DNA of 64,000 bases, from contig JACKQL020000032.1 in the NCBI GenBank assembly GCA_018296165.2, positions 496,001 through 560,000 of the forward strand. Reading direction: 5' to 3'. The notes under the pieces are model-generated. The model did no database searches, was not told where the DNA came from, and worked only from the letters and a program-made list of their open reading frames with translations. The translations under genes and the position numbers were made by a program. The stretch comes from Termitomyces sp. T153. Its lineage: Eukaryota; Basidiomycota; Agaricomycetes; Agaricales; Lyophyllaceae. Below, in pieces: positions 1 to 11,029 of the stretch (within the stretch, counting starts at the first letter, position 1; each line of letters opens with the position of its first letter).

Positions 1-816
1 ATCAGCCTCCCAGCTTACATCGTCATGAGGTTGATCTGAAAAATTCAAAGATTTCCGAGAAGTTCTCACTGCAGATGGGCCAGCTCGGAAACTTTGAAGA
101 AGTGCCTCCTTGATCTGTGGCGCCGATGGCCTCGTTGATGAGCGCGGCCCTCGCGTAGACTTATTACCCCTCCCCTGTCCTTTCTGCCTCTCCTGAAGAC
201 CCGAAATGTCTTTTTAATGCAACTTGAATGATTAGTTAAATCACAAACCTGTTGCTTATTTTCCTTTAGAACCTCTCGCCAATCACGACATTCCAAACCG
301 TGTTGTAGGCATGCCTGACAGGAATCTGGCCCCTGTGGCACACATTTCTGCAATGCTTCAATATTCATTCAGATCTGATGATGACTCCTATCTTTCACTT
401 ACTTTCCGTCGGGATCGACAAAACCTTAGCTTAGTCAGTCCGAGTTTTCAGGGTAATAATATTATGCTGTCTGTTAAACTTACGTGCAACGACGCGGACG
501 GTCCCTTTTGACTTTGGATTGAGAATCAGTAGGCTTCCACTGGTTAATAGTAATGGCGGGGAGGTCCTCTTGTACGGAATCCTCAATCAGGTCAGTCCAT
601 GGTCGAGGTTGAGTAGTTGGCTGTGTCAAGCTCGAAGGTCTGCGAGCTGAGCCACCGGTCGACATTGATAATTGATTTGCTGAAGGAGTTGAGTCTATCT
701 ACCTTGAAACCTCAGAAGAAATGTAACTTACTGGGACGTGCTTGCCGAGATGATCTTCGGGGGCCATCGCTCGTGCTGGCTGTATCCTTCTGTACTGGTT
801 CCGAATCAATGTCCAT
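1..816 (-). CDS. Zn2Cys6 fungal transcription factor (3' end beyond window)
   Basis: Five exons on the minus strand: 816-732, 646-484, 424-403, 347-249 and 192 to the window edge, joined by GT-AG introns of 55-85 nt. The joined protein has a complete binuclear zinc cluster, C82-x2-C85-x6-C92-x7-C100-x2-C103-x6-C110, split over three exons and including the basic run CTFCRSRRKKC. This is the DNA-binding module of fungal Gal4-type regulators, so a nuclear sequence-specific activator or repressor is expected. The first 80 residues are acidic and Ser/Thr/Pro-rich; the start at 816 (MDIDSEP) gives an uninterrupted frame into exon 2. The frame is still open at base 1, so any middle homology region lies outside the window. 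No target gene can be inferred from the neighbours. Confidence 0.85.
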
Positions 817-1012
817 GGGACACAGGTTGAACAGACTAGACTGAAGTTCGTACGGTAGTGGATGTCGCAGCCGAACGAAGCATTGATACGTGAAAAGTTT
901 ATTTGATTGATCTATTCCTGTAGAAAAGGCAAAATAGGAAAGTACCGAGTATCCGAAGCGATTAGCTTGTCCTCGACAGAAAATTGCTAACGCAATACAC
1001 ATAGTACTTATA

Positions 1013-1843
1013 TCAAGCAGACGCAAGTCCTTCATAGAATCTCACAATCCTTCTGATGTCGGGACACATTGCGAGCCGTACTCTTTCCCCATCTTCCACA
1101 ATACTGTGGCCCTTCCTCTCGCGCCAGTCACCGAAATTGGCCCTGTCTTGGCCGCTAGCCCAAGATTCAATTCTTACCATCTTCGCAAACTTGTCTCTCT
1201 GAAAGGACCACTTGAGTTTGTGGATCGCAGGGAGAAGTGACCGTGATATCATATGGGAAGATGACTCGACATTTGGGAGCACATGCGAGATAGAGTCGAG
1301 AAACTCCTCACGCTTGGAAAGCCGTCGTAAATGAATCGAGATCACATCGCTAGCATGTCTGCGCGCCAGACGCAGCCCATTCTCATATTGGACAATCGAC
1401 TAAGTGGGGAAACAGCATACGTTTAGCACATTGGTCATCTTATTCGACCACGGGTAGCGCAAAGATCAAAACCTACACTGCGGGAATAGAAATAAGCACC
1501 CATTCTCCAACGCCGCTCTAACGCAAGCCCGCGCATCACACCCCGGTGAACCAAGTCCCCGACTGTTGGGCGAAAAGCCACTCCTTGAGGGCCGGTGCCA
1601 TAAAGAGCGTGTTTGACACGAGAGGGAGCGATTACTTTGACCCTGGTCCTGTGCAGCACGGGGTCTGATGCGAGACTGGCTAGCACAGGCGACACCTGTG
1701 CCAATGTAGCAAGATCTGGAAGGTCAAGAAAAGAAACTGGGAGCTGCTCATTCAGTAGGTCGTTCACGCAAGGATCGTAAGGCCGAGTACGCACAGATAT
1801 AGAGTATAACTTCTGCGGGTATATGTAGAATGCTAACTTTCAT
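1013..1843 (-). CDS. F-box domain protein
   Basis: Three exons, 1843-1795, 1736-1477 and 1399-1013, give 231 residues. The first exon has only 16 codons, but joining it across a 58-nt GT-AG intron creates a continuous F-box: LHIPAEVILYIFSFLDL followed by PDLATLAQVSPVLASLA (residues about 6-39). In the family this segment binds Skp1, and the remainder recruits substrates to an SCF ubiquitin ligase. No LRR, WD40 or Kelch repeats follow; residues 40-231 are Arg-rich and not recognised. The stop at 1013 leaves a short protein, as in many basidiomycete F-box proteins. The start is fixed by the F-box itself, since the longer open segment downstream begins at a non-ATG codon. It lies in tandem with the zinc-cluster gene, 196 bp upstream of it. 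Confidence 0.75.
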
Positions 1844-2384
1844 GATAGTTGTGATAGAAGGAAAATGGGCGGGTCATCGCAGCATCAGGTCACGGTAGTA
1901 TGTTGCCGCAGCAACGTTGCACTTCCGCCTTCCGCTTTGGGCCTTTCTAAGTCTGGGACCACGTGAATACTTTGACGCGACCGTGAACCAGGTCAAATCA
2001 CTTGCAATTTTCTACTGGCAAACACAATTGCAAGTGCAAGTAGTCTGTTGCGTCTGTTACGACAAGGATTCTGTGTCGACATAGCGCGTACGAGAAGAGA
2101 AAGTGTCTCGTCACAGTATGTAGCGTAGAGATTGCGTGTGTATTGGGAGAATGTATAAAAGAACTAGACCTTGGAGTTTTGAACAAGTGACCTGAAGCTA
2201 ATTAATGGTACAATTATGAAACCAACAAAGGGAGGATAATGAGAGCCAAAAGGATAAAATCTGGGTATTTGTATGGGCCATGATTTGTGCGTGCGTTCGA
2301 TTTCGATAGGTGATAGACGAGAATAGAGCGAATTGGCGATCGGTAAAACAAGAAAGCAGATGCGATGGAGCTCGAGCAGTATCA
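1844..2384. other. Intergenic spacer between tandem minus-strand genes
   Basis: This 541-bp stretch lies between the F-box gene start and the stop of the upstream membrane-protein gene. Short open segments here show no codon or motif support. A CACGTG hexamer occurs near 1962 within the likely F-box promoter. I see nothing else. Confidence 0.5.
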
Positions 2385-4291
2385 TTATATGGTAGAAGTC
2401 GTCCTCTCCACTTCGACCTTGATTCCTTCACGACGAGGTTCTTCGATCTTGGGCTCGTTCCGGAAGCCCATCTCAAGGGGTTCATAGGCTGGGGCAGGGG
2501 TCCCAAGATTCTCCCCTTCTGGAATAGGTTCACCATCGTCACCGCCGACAGCGGTGCTGAGGCTTCCTAAGCCCATATCCATCTCACGATGGATATCATC
2601 AACATCTCCAAGATCTTCGAGGTCTATGTCATGGTGAATACTGCCCAAAGTACTGAGCATGATGTTGGAACTGATGGTATGTCCTCCTCGATATCGACGG
2701 CTGTATCCAGTGATACTCTTTCGATTAGGCGGGGTAAATGGAGAGCCTTGCTGCTGCGTCAGGGACTTCGTGGTGAAAGCTGCGATACCAGTGCCTTCCG
2801 AATGGGAGACAGTTTCTGAACCGCGTTCACGGAGGTCCAAAATCTATTGAGTAATGATTCAGACGAATATATGCGCATGAGAGTGAAAAAACTTACCAAT
2901 CGACAAGCGAGAAGAGGCCCCATCATCACACTGAGTGGGATATTAATGGCTGAAATTTCCTGTCGAGGTCTGCGAACAGTCGTCTGAACATGTTGGTAGT
3001 AAACGACATTTCAATGACGTACTGCAAGTAGAATATTCCGTTAATCTGAAGATAAAGAAAATCAGGTACGTTGTAGAATTAATTCTAAAGAGACCTACCA
3101 GGTTCGCAATTGAGATCAAGATATAATAGAAAATGCCTTCACGGAGGAAAGTCTGGATAAGTCTGCTATTTGGTCCACCATTGTGTCTTCGAATTGTAAA
3201 CGCTTTCCAAACAGTCATAGCAGTGACTACGGTGTCAAAAAGAAGAGGCGCAATCTGTCAAGGTTGTCAGTCAAATCACAAAAGGTCATTTAAAGATTCT
3301 TGGACGGACGAAAAAACCTGTATGTCATTCAGCAAAACAAATGAAATCATATTGGGGCAACATACCAAGAAGATGCGCAGAATGAGGCTTGGATCTTGGT
3401 AAACAAGGTCCCATACCCTATATTCCCCGGTGTATTAAGCCGAATGTAATGGGATAGGTCGCTGAGTTACCTACAGAATGAGGGGCTGTAAAAGGTAGTA
3501 CTTGGAAATTTGTCAATGCGCGGAAACGAAAAAAGAAGACGAGAACTCGTACATAGCATCTGAGTAGTGTCGACATAGAGCTGATATGCGATAACACCAG
3601 ACAGAGCGGTAAGAAGGAATAGCAGGATATACACGTTGCGATTGAAGAATGCATAGGTACGGATGAGAAGAACCGCTGAACGGGGTTCAATTTAGCTGGG
3701 TCATCCGGTGACGATAAAAACAAACATTGTGATCCGACTTGATTCCACATGGCAAGAGCAACCGGGATCTAGATTGAGGTTGCTAGTCATGTTGAGGTCA
3801 CTATAAATTCGAGGTCGAACATACTCTGAAGATCTTCTCGCACGTTGCCAAAGGGTGATCAACGACGAAGCAGTAGAGCAAGTAGGGGACAACAGTGATG
3901 ACCCAATAGCTTCAAAGGGCACAGATTCGGCCGAGAGCTCGAGCAAAGTGTCAGAATAACTTACCGACAGAAGAGATATGCTATTTTGACGGGAGTCCAA
4001 TGGGTCCTCCAGACCTACAAGATCAGTCAGGAAGGCAAGCGCAGCTGAGAAGACATGAATTATCTACAAAGCGGTATTCTCTAGGCAAGCTGATAATCCA
4101 ATCCCAAATGACAACAGCATCTGAGACGAAAGAACACGCGTCAGAGCAGAGAAGAACGATGAGGAGCAATTCATACACATGGCTACAATATCCTCGGGTG
4201 AGTGATTGGAGCTGGGAAGCGGGTCTAGATACGTACCACAAAAGTATACTTGAGTGACAAAGATAAAGTGCTCGGGGTCGAGGGAGGTCAT
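2385..4291 (-). CDS. DUF6533 domain multi-pass membrane protein
   Basis: Thirteen exons: 4291-4233, 4182-4068, 4014-3965, 3909-3825, 3768-3726, 3675-3553, 3500-3475, 3417-3366, 3317-3310, 3254-3099, 3045-3023, 2969-2897 and 2843-2385, giving 423 residues. The assembled protein follows the basidiomycete DUF6533 pattern: an N-terminal helix ending in VIWDWIISLPREYRFVWRTH, then LIRTYAFFNRNVY, YVDTTQMLLLPF, GPCLPRSKPHSAHLLG, PLLFDTVVTAMTVWKAF and INIPLSVMMGPLLACRL, with about seven hydrophobic helices and a hydrophilic tail of about 150 residues. Its function is unknown; these proteins are expanded in mushrooms. The exon of only 8 nt (3317-3310) is required to keep phase. An in-frame upstream ATG at 4378 would add 29 residues. 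The N-terminal two exons are the least certain part. Confidence 0.8.
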
Positions 4292-4681
4292 TGCTGGAGG
4301 AGGAGATGGTGGTGGTTGAAAAACAAAAGCGGGAGAGGACTGGAAGGCATTTGTCAGTCGCTGCAAGAAGCGCGGCATGTCCTTTTCCGGCGAATCCAGT
4401 CCCGAGAAAGAGCTCGTTGACAACGCTTTGGGCTTCGACGGAAGCTTCGCTCAATCTTCACCAATCTTACTCAAGCTTTCAGCCCCATTTCCACAAAAAG
4501 CTAAGCCATCGCCCAGGGCAGCACTATGCGGATCTCTGAACCCGAGGGGCGTCTGCGCCACGTAAAAGCTTTGGTTCTTGCGAGCTCGTTGTCGACCTAA
4601 ATCGAACACGCGATCGCGATCGAGATTCCGGCACGAGATCGATTCAGAGTTACCGGGCTTGGCCGTGTTTGGCTACTTCCA
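4292..4681. promoter_or_regulatory. Divergent promoter, DUF6533 gene / ALG9
   Basis: These 390 bp separate two start codons on opposite strands, so both promoters must lie here or overlap the first exons. Alternating CG-rich purine/pyrimidine sequence around 4600-4640 contains repeated gcgatcgcgatcg, a near-perfect palindrome that could be a factor site. No convincing TATA box is seen. Confidence 0.4.
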
Positions 4682-7078
4682 ATGTCATCTGCCCAGCACA
4701 TTCGTCTGCGCCGTCCAGACCCAAACCCAAGCCCTCCGCAACCCACGAGACACACAGGCATCCTCCAGGATCAACTCAGAAGGTTTTTCCTCTCTTTCTC
4801 TTTCCATTTCACCCTCCTCATCCTTCCAGAGCACAACGTCGTCCATGGACACCCAGCTTCTCCCTTGCAGTCCGTATCCTGATGCTGGTGCGCATGTTTG
4901 GCGTCATGTACTCCAATATCGATGATTGCGATGAAGGTATATACTCCAACGGTTCCTGCAACAAACCCGTCTCATCTGTCCTAGTTTACAACTTTTGGGA
5001 GCCCTTACACTTCTTGGACAGAGGCTCGGGTTTTCAAACATGGGAGACATCACCTGTCTATGCTATCAGAAGCTGGGCATACATTCTTCTCCATTTGCCT
5101 CCCGTTCGTCTCGCAGCCGCTTTGCTAGGTACAGAGAAGGTTTGATATCCGAGACTATCTGACGGAAATGCACATTGAGCTATCTTCTCCAGCGGCCTGC
5201 ATTTTTTGCCGTCAGGATGTTTGTGTCCGCATTTTGTGTATTAGCAGAAGCTAGTTTCTATAAGGTTGTGGCGGACAAGATCAACGAACGAGTCGGGCGT
5301 TACCTTTTCTTCATGCTTTTGTTCAGTGCAGGAATGTGGAACGCCTCTGCAGGTCTGTGTACCGTGCTTGTAGACAATATTCCGCTCAATATCACAATAG
5401 CCTTCCTGCCATCTTCATTTGCGATGTACATGTCCATGTTTGCATTCTCATTTGCATTGGACCGCCCTAGCTACGGAAACTCTCGCCGCACCCTTCTGGC
5501 GACGGTGTCCTTTGCCGTGGGTGCTGTAGTTGGGTGGCCTTTTGCGTTAGCATTGGCGATTCCCTTCGTGTTGGAAGAACTCTTCCTTTTCGGTGCAGAC
5601 CGCGTTACTCCCGAAGTATATCTGTCTTGGCTGTTCAAGAGATGGTCCCGTCTTTTTACCGCTGGCCTTTGCGCGTCACTCGTATTTGTGAATATCCTTG
5701 GATTATCAATCTATGGCATTGTTTTAATCCACTTATAACGTAGATTCCTGTGATCGGCATCGACAGTCTCGCTTATGGCAGACTCACGATCGTACCTTGG
5801 AACATTGTGCAGTATAACATCTTCGGAGGGGCTGAACGTGGACCCGATCTATACGGAACGTCTCCCTGGAGTTATTACTTCCTCAATCTGATCCTGAACT
5901 TCAACATTCTCGTGCCATTGTCCGTCTTGGCCCTACCTGCCCTACTGGTAACTTACTTCGTAGATAACAAGCGTCTGGGCATCTTTAAACCGTCTGTATA
6001 CGAAAGCTCTCCTTTTATGTTGTTGGCAATACGTTTATTGCCATTTTATATCTGGCTCGGCATCCTTACATCCCAGGCGCACAAAGAAGAGAGGTTCATG
6101 TTTCCGGCCTATCCGCTGCTTTGCTTTAATGCTGCTGTAGCGCTCTATCTAATGCGTGGCTGGCAGGAGGCGTTGTTCATTAAAATTACCAATTCGCCTT
6201 ACCGAGTGAGATTTACTCGTGACTTCCACCCTTACCTTATTGAGTGAACTTTGTGTTTTCAGGCATCTCAATCTTTTTTGTTCGCCCGATTTACTCTGTC
6301 CGTCCTCGTCGCAACATCGATGATCTCCTTTTCTCGTATCATGGCTCTTTGGCATTACTACCACGCTCCCATGACCACTGTATGGGCATTTGAAACTAAA
6401 GAACTTCCGCGTCTGTTAAATGCTACAGGTCTCATTCCGACATATCTTGGTACCCGTGATGATGAAACGCCGCGTATCGACTTATCATCTGTAAAACATT
6501 TTGATCTTAAACTGTGTGTGGCAAAGGAATGGCATCGTTTCCCTGGAAGCTATCTCGTCCCTGATGGTGTCGCCATTGAGTTTGTGAAAAGCGAATTTAA
6601 TGGCCTACTTCCAGGCCATTTTAGAAATGCTCCTGCTCAAGTGAACTCGTCATTGTGGCTGCGGCCAGGGACTAGCCACGTTCCAGATGCCCAGAACGAT
6701 CTGAATAGGGAAGAGCCTTCGCGATATGTGAGTCGGCTTTGTTTTTTTTTCTCATATAGCTGGAGTCCTGACCTCAATATAATATAGGCAGATGTAAATT
6801 CTTGTGACTATCTCATCGATCTCGACTTTCCCTTACACCCGAGGGAGTCCCCACTCGAGCCTCGCTATGCTGTTGATACCAAAACATGGGATCGGGTATT
6901 CTGTAGATCCTTTATTGATGTCAAGCATTCACGTCTTTTGACACGCGCATTTTGGGTCCCAGGTGAGGCGTGGCAGAAGAGCAACGAATTTGGCGATTAT
7001 TGCCTACTCAGGAACAAAGGGCTTGTTAATCAAAAGGAGATCGACATTAAAGGTCGTGTGATTCAGGGAGAGATATAA
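4682..7078 (+). CDS. ALG9: ALG9 alpha-1,2-mannosyltransferase (GT22)
   Basis: Eight exons (4682-4782, 4830-4936, 4985-5139, 5193-5352, 5401-5687, 5744-6205, 6263-6727, 6788-7078) give 675 residues. The enzyme adds mannose from dolichol-phosphate-mannose to the lumenal lipid-linked oligosaccharide of N-glycosylation in the ER. GT22/ALG9 marks are clear: a first lumenal loop with SNIDDCDEVYNFWEPLHF and the strongly conserved GFQTWETSPVYAIRSWAY, then repeated hydrophobic segments, HKEERFMFPAYPLLCFNAAV (the H-K-E-x-R-F motif of the superfamily) and a soluble C-terminal lumenal region. Start choice: the only ATG that enters the correct frame after a GT-AG intron is 4682; the long open segment beginning near 4669 has no ATG. 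Length is slightly above the usual 550-620 because of a Pro-rich cytosolic leader. Confidence 0.93.
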
Positions 7079-7267
7079 AATGACCAAGTCGTAATTAGTA
7101 GTTCTTTAGAACTTGTTATCTGTAGATGTATAAAGAAAGCATCTAGCTATGAAGATATTGCTTAGGTGGTTTTATCGACGCGAGATTGGGCAGTCATTAG
7201 TCAAGCTTCAAGCTTCAAGCTCGGAGCTCAGAATAATATCTTCACTTCCTACTATCCACAACAAACT

Positions 7268-9160
7268 ATGTCTCCAAATGGCTCTCAACACGACGTCCCT
7301 CTACAGTCAGACCTCCTCGCCTTGTCCGAATTGACGCCTCCTTCGCCAGTTCTCAGCCCTACCGAACTTGACGCTTCCTGCTCGTGGTCGGACATCCAAA
7401 TAGAGCTCGACTTCAGTATTGATGGTGAAGCCGTCCAGGACCTGTCGCATCACAACCTCGACAGAAAGTTTGGGTTAGGCATCCTTACAAGCTCGAGTAT
7501 TAGCACTGTTGGTACGGCTGGGACTTTTGGATCGATTTTCAAGAGGCACAAGACGCCTGGCGCGTTCAGTACTTCACATTCACGGCACTCTATAATTTTA
7601 GGCCTGTCAACGCTGGAACAAGACGTTGCTGCTTCTCGTTCCGGAAGCCCAGAGGATATTTCGCTGTCTACGCCTGTATCTCCGCAGTCAGGATCTCTGA
7701 ATCGTCCTTTGACGACCTCTAGGCTTTCAGCCGCCCTGAGTGATCGAATTTGTACAACACCTTCAGATCGAACACCTCTTCTACTATCTCGCTCGAACAG
7801 CCTAACTCTATCCCCTGGCACTCAATCTCAAACACATCCTAAGAACATTACTATCGATAATGAAGGCGTTCTCAGATCGCGGATGCTCTCGAATATAACG
7901 AATACTAGTATCTTACCCTCAGGTTCCTGTCACGACTTTCTTCTTTCTCAGAGTGATTCTTGTCCAATGTCTGTAAGGCCAACCTTCCAACGAGCAGCAC
8001 TTTTAGCAGGCGTTTCAGATGATGCTCCGGTTGACGCGCATGCTCGACGGCTGGCGGTTGCGGCTACACTAGCGGCCTTGGAAAAGAAATGTCACTCAGA
8101 GCCCTCTACTCCCAAATGTGGGGTGCCGACACCAGAATACGATCTTCCAACCAACTTCAGCGCAGCGACTGTTGAGATAATGATTGATCAGGAAGGTTTC
8201 CGGGGAGTACTGGCTCGCTTCAAATATTCTGGATACTCTGTTTCTGGACACGCAACCGACGGAGATGAACATGGTGTTGCTCACTTCCGGCCAATTAAAA
8301 GACAGGTGTTCTATTTCCACTATGCGGCTCTCGAGACTTCGCCTGTCGTTCGAAGGATTACTGTAAACGGAGAGGAATCTTGGGACTATGTCTCTCGTCA
8401 AGCTTCACTATGCCTAAAATCAAATGGTGTCTACTTCGTGAGAGGTAATGAGACGTTATCTTTTCCTGCACCAGGCGAAGCAACTCCGATGTCAAAGCTA
8501 CAATGGAGATTCGAGTACATGGTCAACGACAGACGAAATGATGCCTCTGGGAGAGTAGTGTCTGACGGAGAAAAACTCCTCACTCCTTTATCGTTCTCAT
8601 GTTCGCCATTGTTATTACATCCGCTTCAAGGCAAGAGAGTCCGGCTGATGCATGTTGTGAAAAAGAGTGTCATCCCCAAGCTCGTGGCCGAAAAGATGGA
8701 GCCTCCCGGCTTTTCAGCCGTGATCAAGCCTCAAATAGATTCGCGGAAGGCCCCTCCTTCTCCCATTTCTCCGTACGCTGAAATCCGTATGCGATCGCAT
8801 AAACGGTCTGCCACCCTCTGGATACCAGGCAACGAAAATGTGGTCACACAATCCTACGATAATGTTTGCAAACCAAAGCCCTCTCCCAGACGCCGCCGGC
8901 GAGCATCTTCGGCAGGAGAACAGAGTCAACCTGGCAGTTCCGTTCTGGCTCACGCACGCCATCTATCGAGTAGAAACTCCCATTTCTGTCAAAACATCAT
9001 TCCCCGCTCTCACCTCGCCACAATGATTGATACAGAAAGCACTCCAGCCACAAATCCGCCAGTTTCAAACAAGACACGTTCCGACATAGATGAACCTTTT
9101 TATTCTTTATCACCCAGTCCTCATCGTCATCCACTGAGGACTAATGTAGTAACCAAATGA
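7268..9160 (+). CDS. Hypothetical Ser/Pro-rich protein, single exon
   Basis: An uninterrupted 630-codon frame starts at the first ATG (7268, MSPNGSQ) and has no visible intron, which is unusual among its neighbours. I do not recognise a family. Residues 1-300 are Ser/Thr/Pro-rich with many SP and TP dipeptides (for example TPPSPVLSP and STPVSPQSG), as in regulated, disordered phosphoproteins. A more ordered block with mixed hydrophobic content and aromatic residues spans about 310-480 (REGITVNGEESW-like region, actual run ITVNGEESWDYV). The tail is again basic and Ser-rich, with RRRRR-type clusters that could act as a nuclear localisation signal. It lies tandem to ALG9, 189 bp downstream, with its own leader. 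Coding status rests on length and codon use. Confidence 0.75.
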   Translation: MSPNGSQHDVPLQSDLLALSELTPPSPVLSPTELDASCSWSDIQIELDFSIDGEAVQDLSHHNLDRKFGLGILTSSSISTVGTAGTFGSIFKRHKTPGAFSTSHSRHSIILGLSTLEQDVAASRSGSPEDISLSTPVSPQSGSLNRPLTTSRLSAALSDRICTTPSDRTPLLLSRSNSLTLSPGTQSQTHPKNITIDNEGVLRSRMLSNITNTSILPSGSCHDFLLSQSDSCPMSVRPTFQRAALLAGVSDDAPVDAHARRLAVAATLAALEKKCHSEPSTPKCGVPTPEYDLPTNFSAATVEIMIDQEGFRGVLARFKYSGYSVSGHATDGDEHGVAHFRPIKRQVFYFHYAALETSPVVRRITVNGEESWDYVSRQASLCLKSNGVYFVRGNETLSFPAPGEATPMSKLQWRFEYMVNDRRNDASGRVVSDGEKLLTPLSFSCSPLLLHPLQGKRVRLMHVVKKSVIPKLVAEKMEPPGFSAVIKPQIDSRKAPPSPISPYAEIRMRSHKRSATLWIPGNENVVTQSYDNVCKPKPSPRRRRRASSAGEQSQPGSSVLAHARHLSSRNSHFCQNIIPRSHLATMIDTESTPATNPPVSNKTRSDIDEPFYSLSPSPHRHPLRTNVVTK

Positions 9161-9256
9161 TGATAGGGACATCTTTGTTACTGTGTTCGTCAAGCAAGCA
9201 ACTTGTGATACAATAATGTAGAAACATCATGTACAAATTAGAGAGAATATAGTTGC

Positions 9257-9785
<529 letters not shown>

Positions 9786-10026
9786 AAATCAAGTCGGTAA
9801 AAGTGCGAGAGTTATTGAGGTGAAAAATAGCTGATAGCAAAAGATCTTTAGTCCTAGATGGTGGTGGTTGGAGAGAGAAGGGTCCCGACCAGTCCGCCCA
9901 TGCAAGGTCAGCCGAACACGTGACTTATATGAGCCTTCCGGCTCCGGGCCGGTTGGCAGTGCAACTCGGGCTGGTGTAAAGTTGGAACCAACCACACTTT
10001 CACCCAGTAACCAACCTCTTGGAACG
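9786..10026. promoter_or_regulatory. Divergent promoter, histone H4 / thioredoxin
   Basis: Only 241 bp separate the two start codons. A CACGTG E-box core lies at 9917-9922 (in acacgtgac), a binding sequence for Cbf1/Pho4-type bHLH factors in fungi. A GC-rich palindromic stretch, gccttccggctccgggccgg, follows at about 9933. Function is inferred from position only. Confidence 0.45.
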
Positions 10027-10754
10027 ATGGCCATTACACACATCTCTTCATTATCCGATTTGGATGCATCCTTGTCTAAGGCTAAGGACAAGCTCTCTGT
10101 GAGATACTTTTTCTTGACTGCCACAGCAACCTTGAGCTTTGGCTTATCAGGTCATCGACTTCCATGCAACTTGGTAATTTATCGGCGCGGAAATTCACAC
10201 AAAACATCTGTCCTTATCTCTCATAAGGTGTGGTCCTTGCCATGCAATTGCGCCCGTCTACGAGGCTCTTTCCAAGCAATATACGGGCGTCAACTTCATG
10301 AAGTGCGACGTGGATGCTGCAAAGGAGGTAGCAAGCCACTATTCAATCTCTGCCATGTAAGCTTTCATGGCATCCACCTACTCTCAGCTTAATCTGTGCA
10401 ATTGGTAAAACAGGCCAACCTTTGTGTTCTTGAAGGGCAAAACAAAGGTGGATCAAGTACGAGGGGCGAACAAGACGTCAGTTTGCTCATATTCAGATTC
10501 ATATGATTAACATTTATCTTCATATCTATGACAGTGCCCTTGAGAGCGCTCTCCGTCGACACTTCGGCCCTTCGTCATCTGGTGTCTTTGTTGGCAAAGG
10601 ACAGACATTGGGTGGCGGTCCTGCATCTATTGATAAGACTGACATTTCAAACACTCTGAATCAGGCCACGGGAGCGGTATCCAATCTCCACCCTCCACTT
10701 AAAATTCTTCTGGGTCTCGTGGCTGTCTATTTCCTCTTCTGGTCCTTAAGCTAG
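10027..10754 (+). CDS. Thioredoxin-domain protein with C-terminal membrane anchor
   Basis: Five exons (10027-10098, 10151-10173, 10228-10356, 10414-10476, 10535-10754) give 168 residues. The N-terminal 105 residues are a thioredoxin fold: VIDFHATWCGPC (redox cysteines C33 and C36), APVYEALS, FMKCDVDAA, and the cis-proline motif AMPTFVFLKG. It should reduce or isomerise client disulfides with thioredoxin reductase as partner. After a Gly/Ser linker the protein ends in PLKILLGLVAVYFLFWSLS, a single hydrophobic helix with four or fewer residues after it, the layout of a tail-anchored protein facing the cytosol. Classical thioredoxins end at about 105 residues, so the extension is notable. The second exon is only 23 nt and encodes the residues just before the active site. 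Confidence 0.9.
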
Positions 10755-11029
10755 ATTCATCAATCCATGTCACATCAAGAGAATATTTGGATCGGCCTGC
10801 ACATGTTATGCAATAAATATACAAATTAAGTACTTCAACCAGCAAATCATTATCTTTTGTTTCCGTGAAGTGTTTAGATCAGCCACATGAAAAGAGAAGA
10901 AAAAAGATAGTAGAGCACGGCAAACATTACGTTGCACTGTCAGCCTGCCCTTCATGTTGTCTGGAACAGCCAAAACTTCTGGCAGCCTGACAGTATAACA
11001 CAACGAGTCCGCTCCTTTACTCACTACGA

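Noticed and set aside
7166..7267. Upstream extension of the Ser/Pro-rich protein
   Set aside because: The open segment begins at a GTG; the first ATG in frame is 7268.
8096..8401. Minus-strand open segment within the single-exon gene
   Set aside because: Complement of a long coding exon; no independent support.
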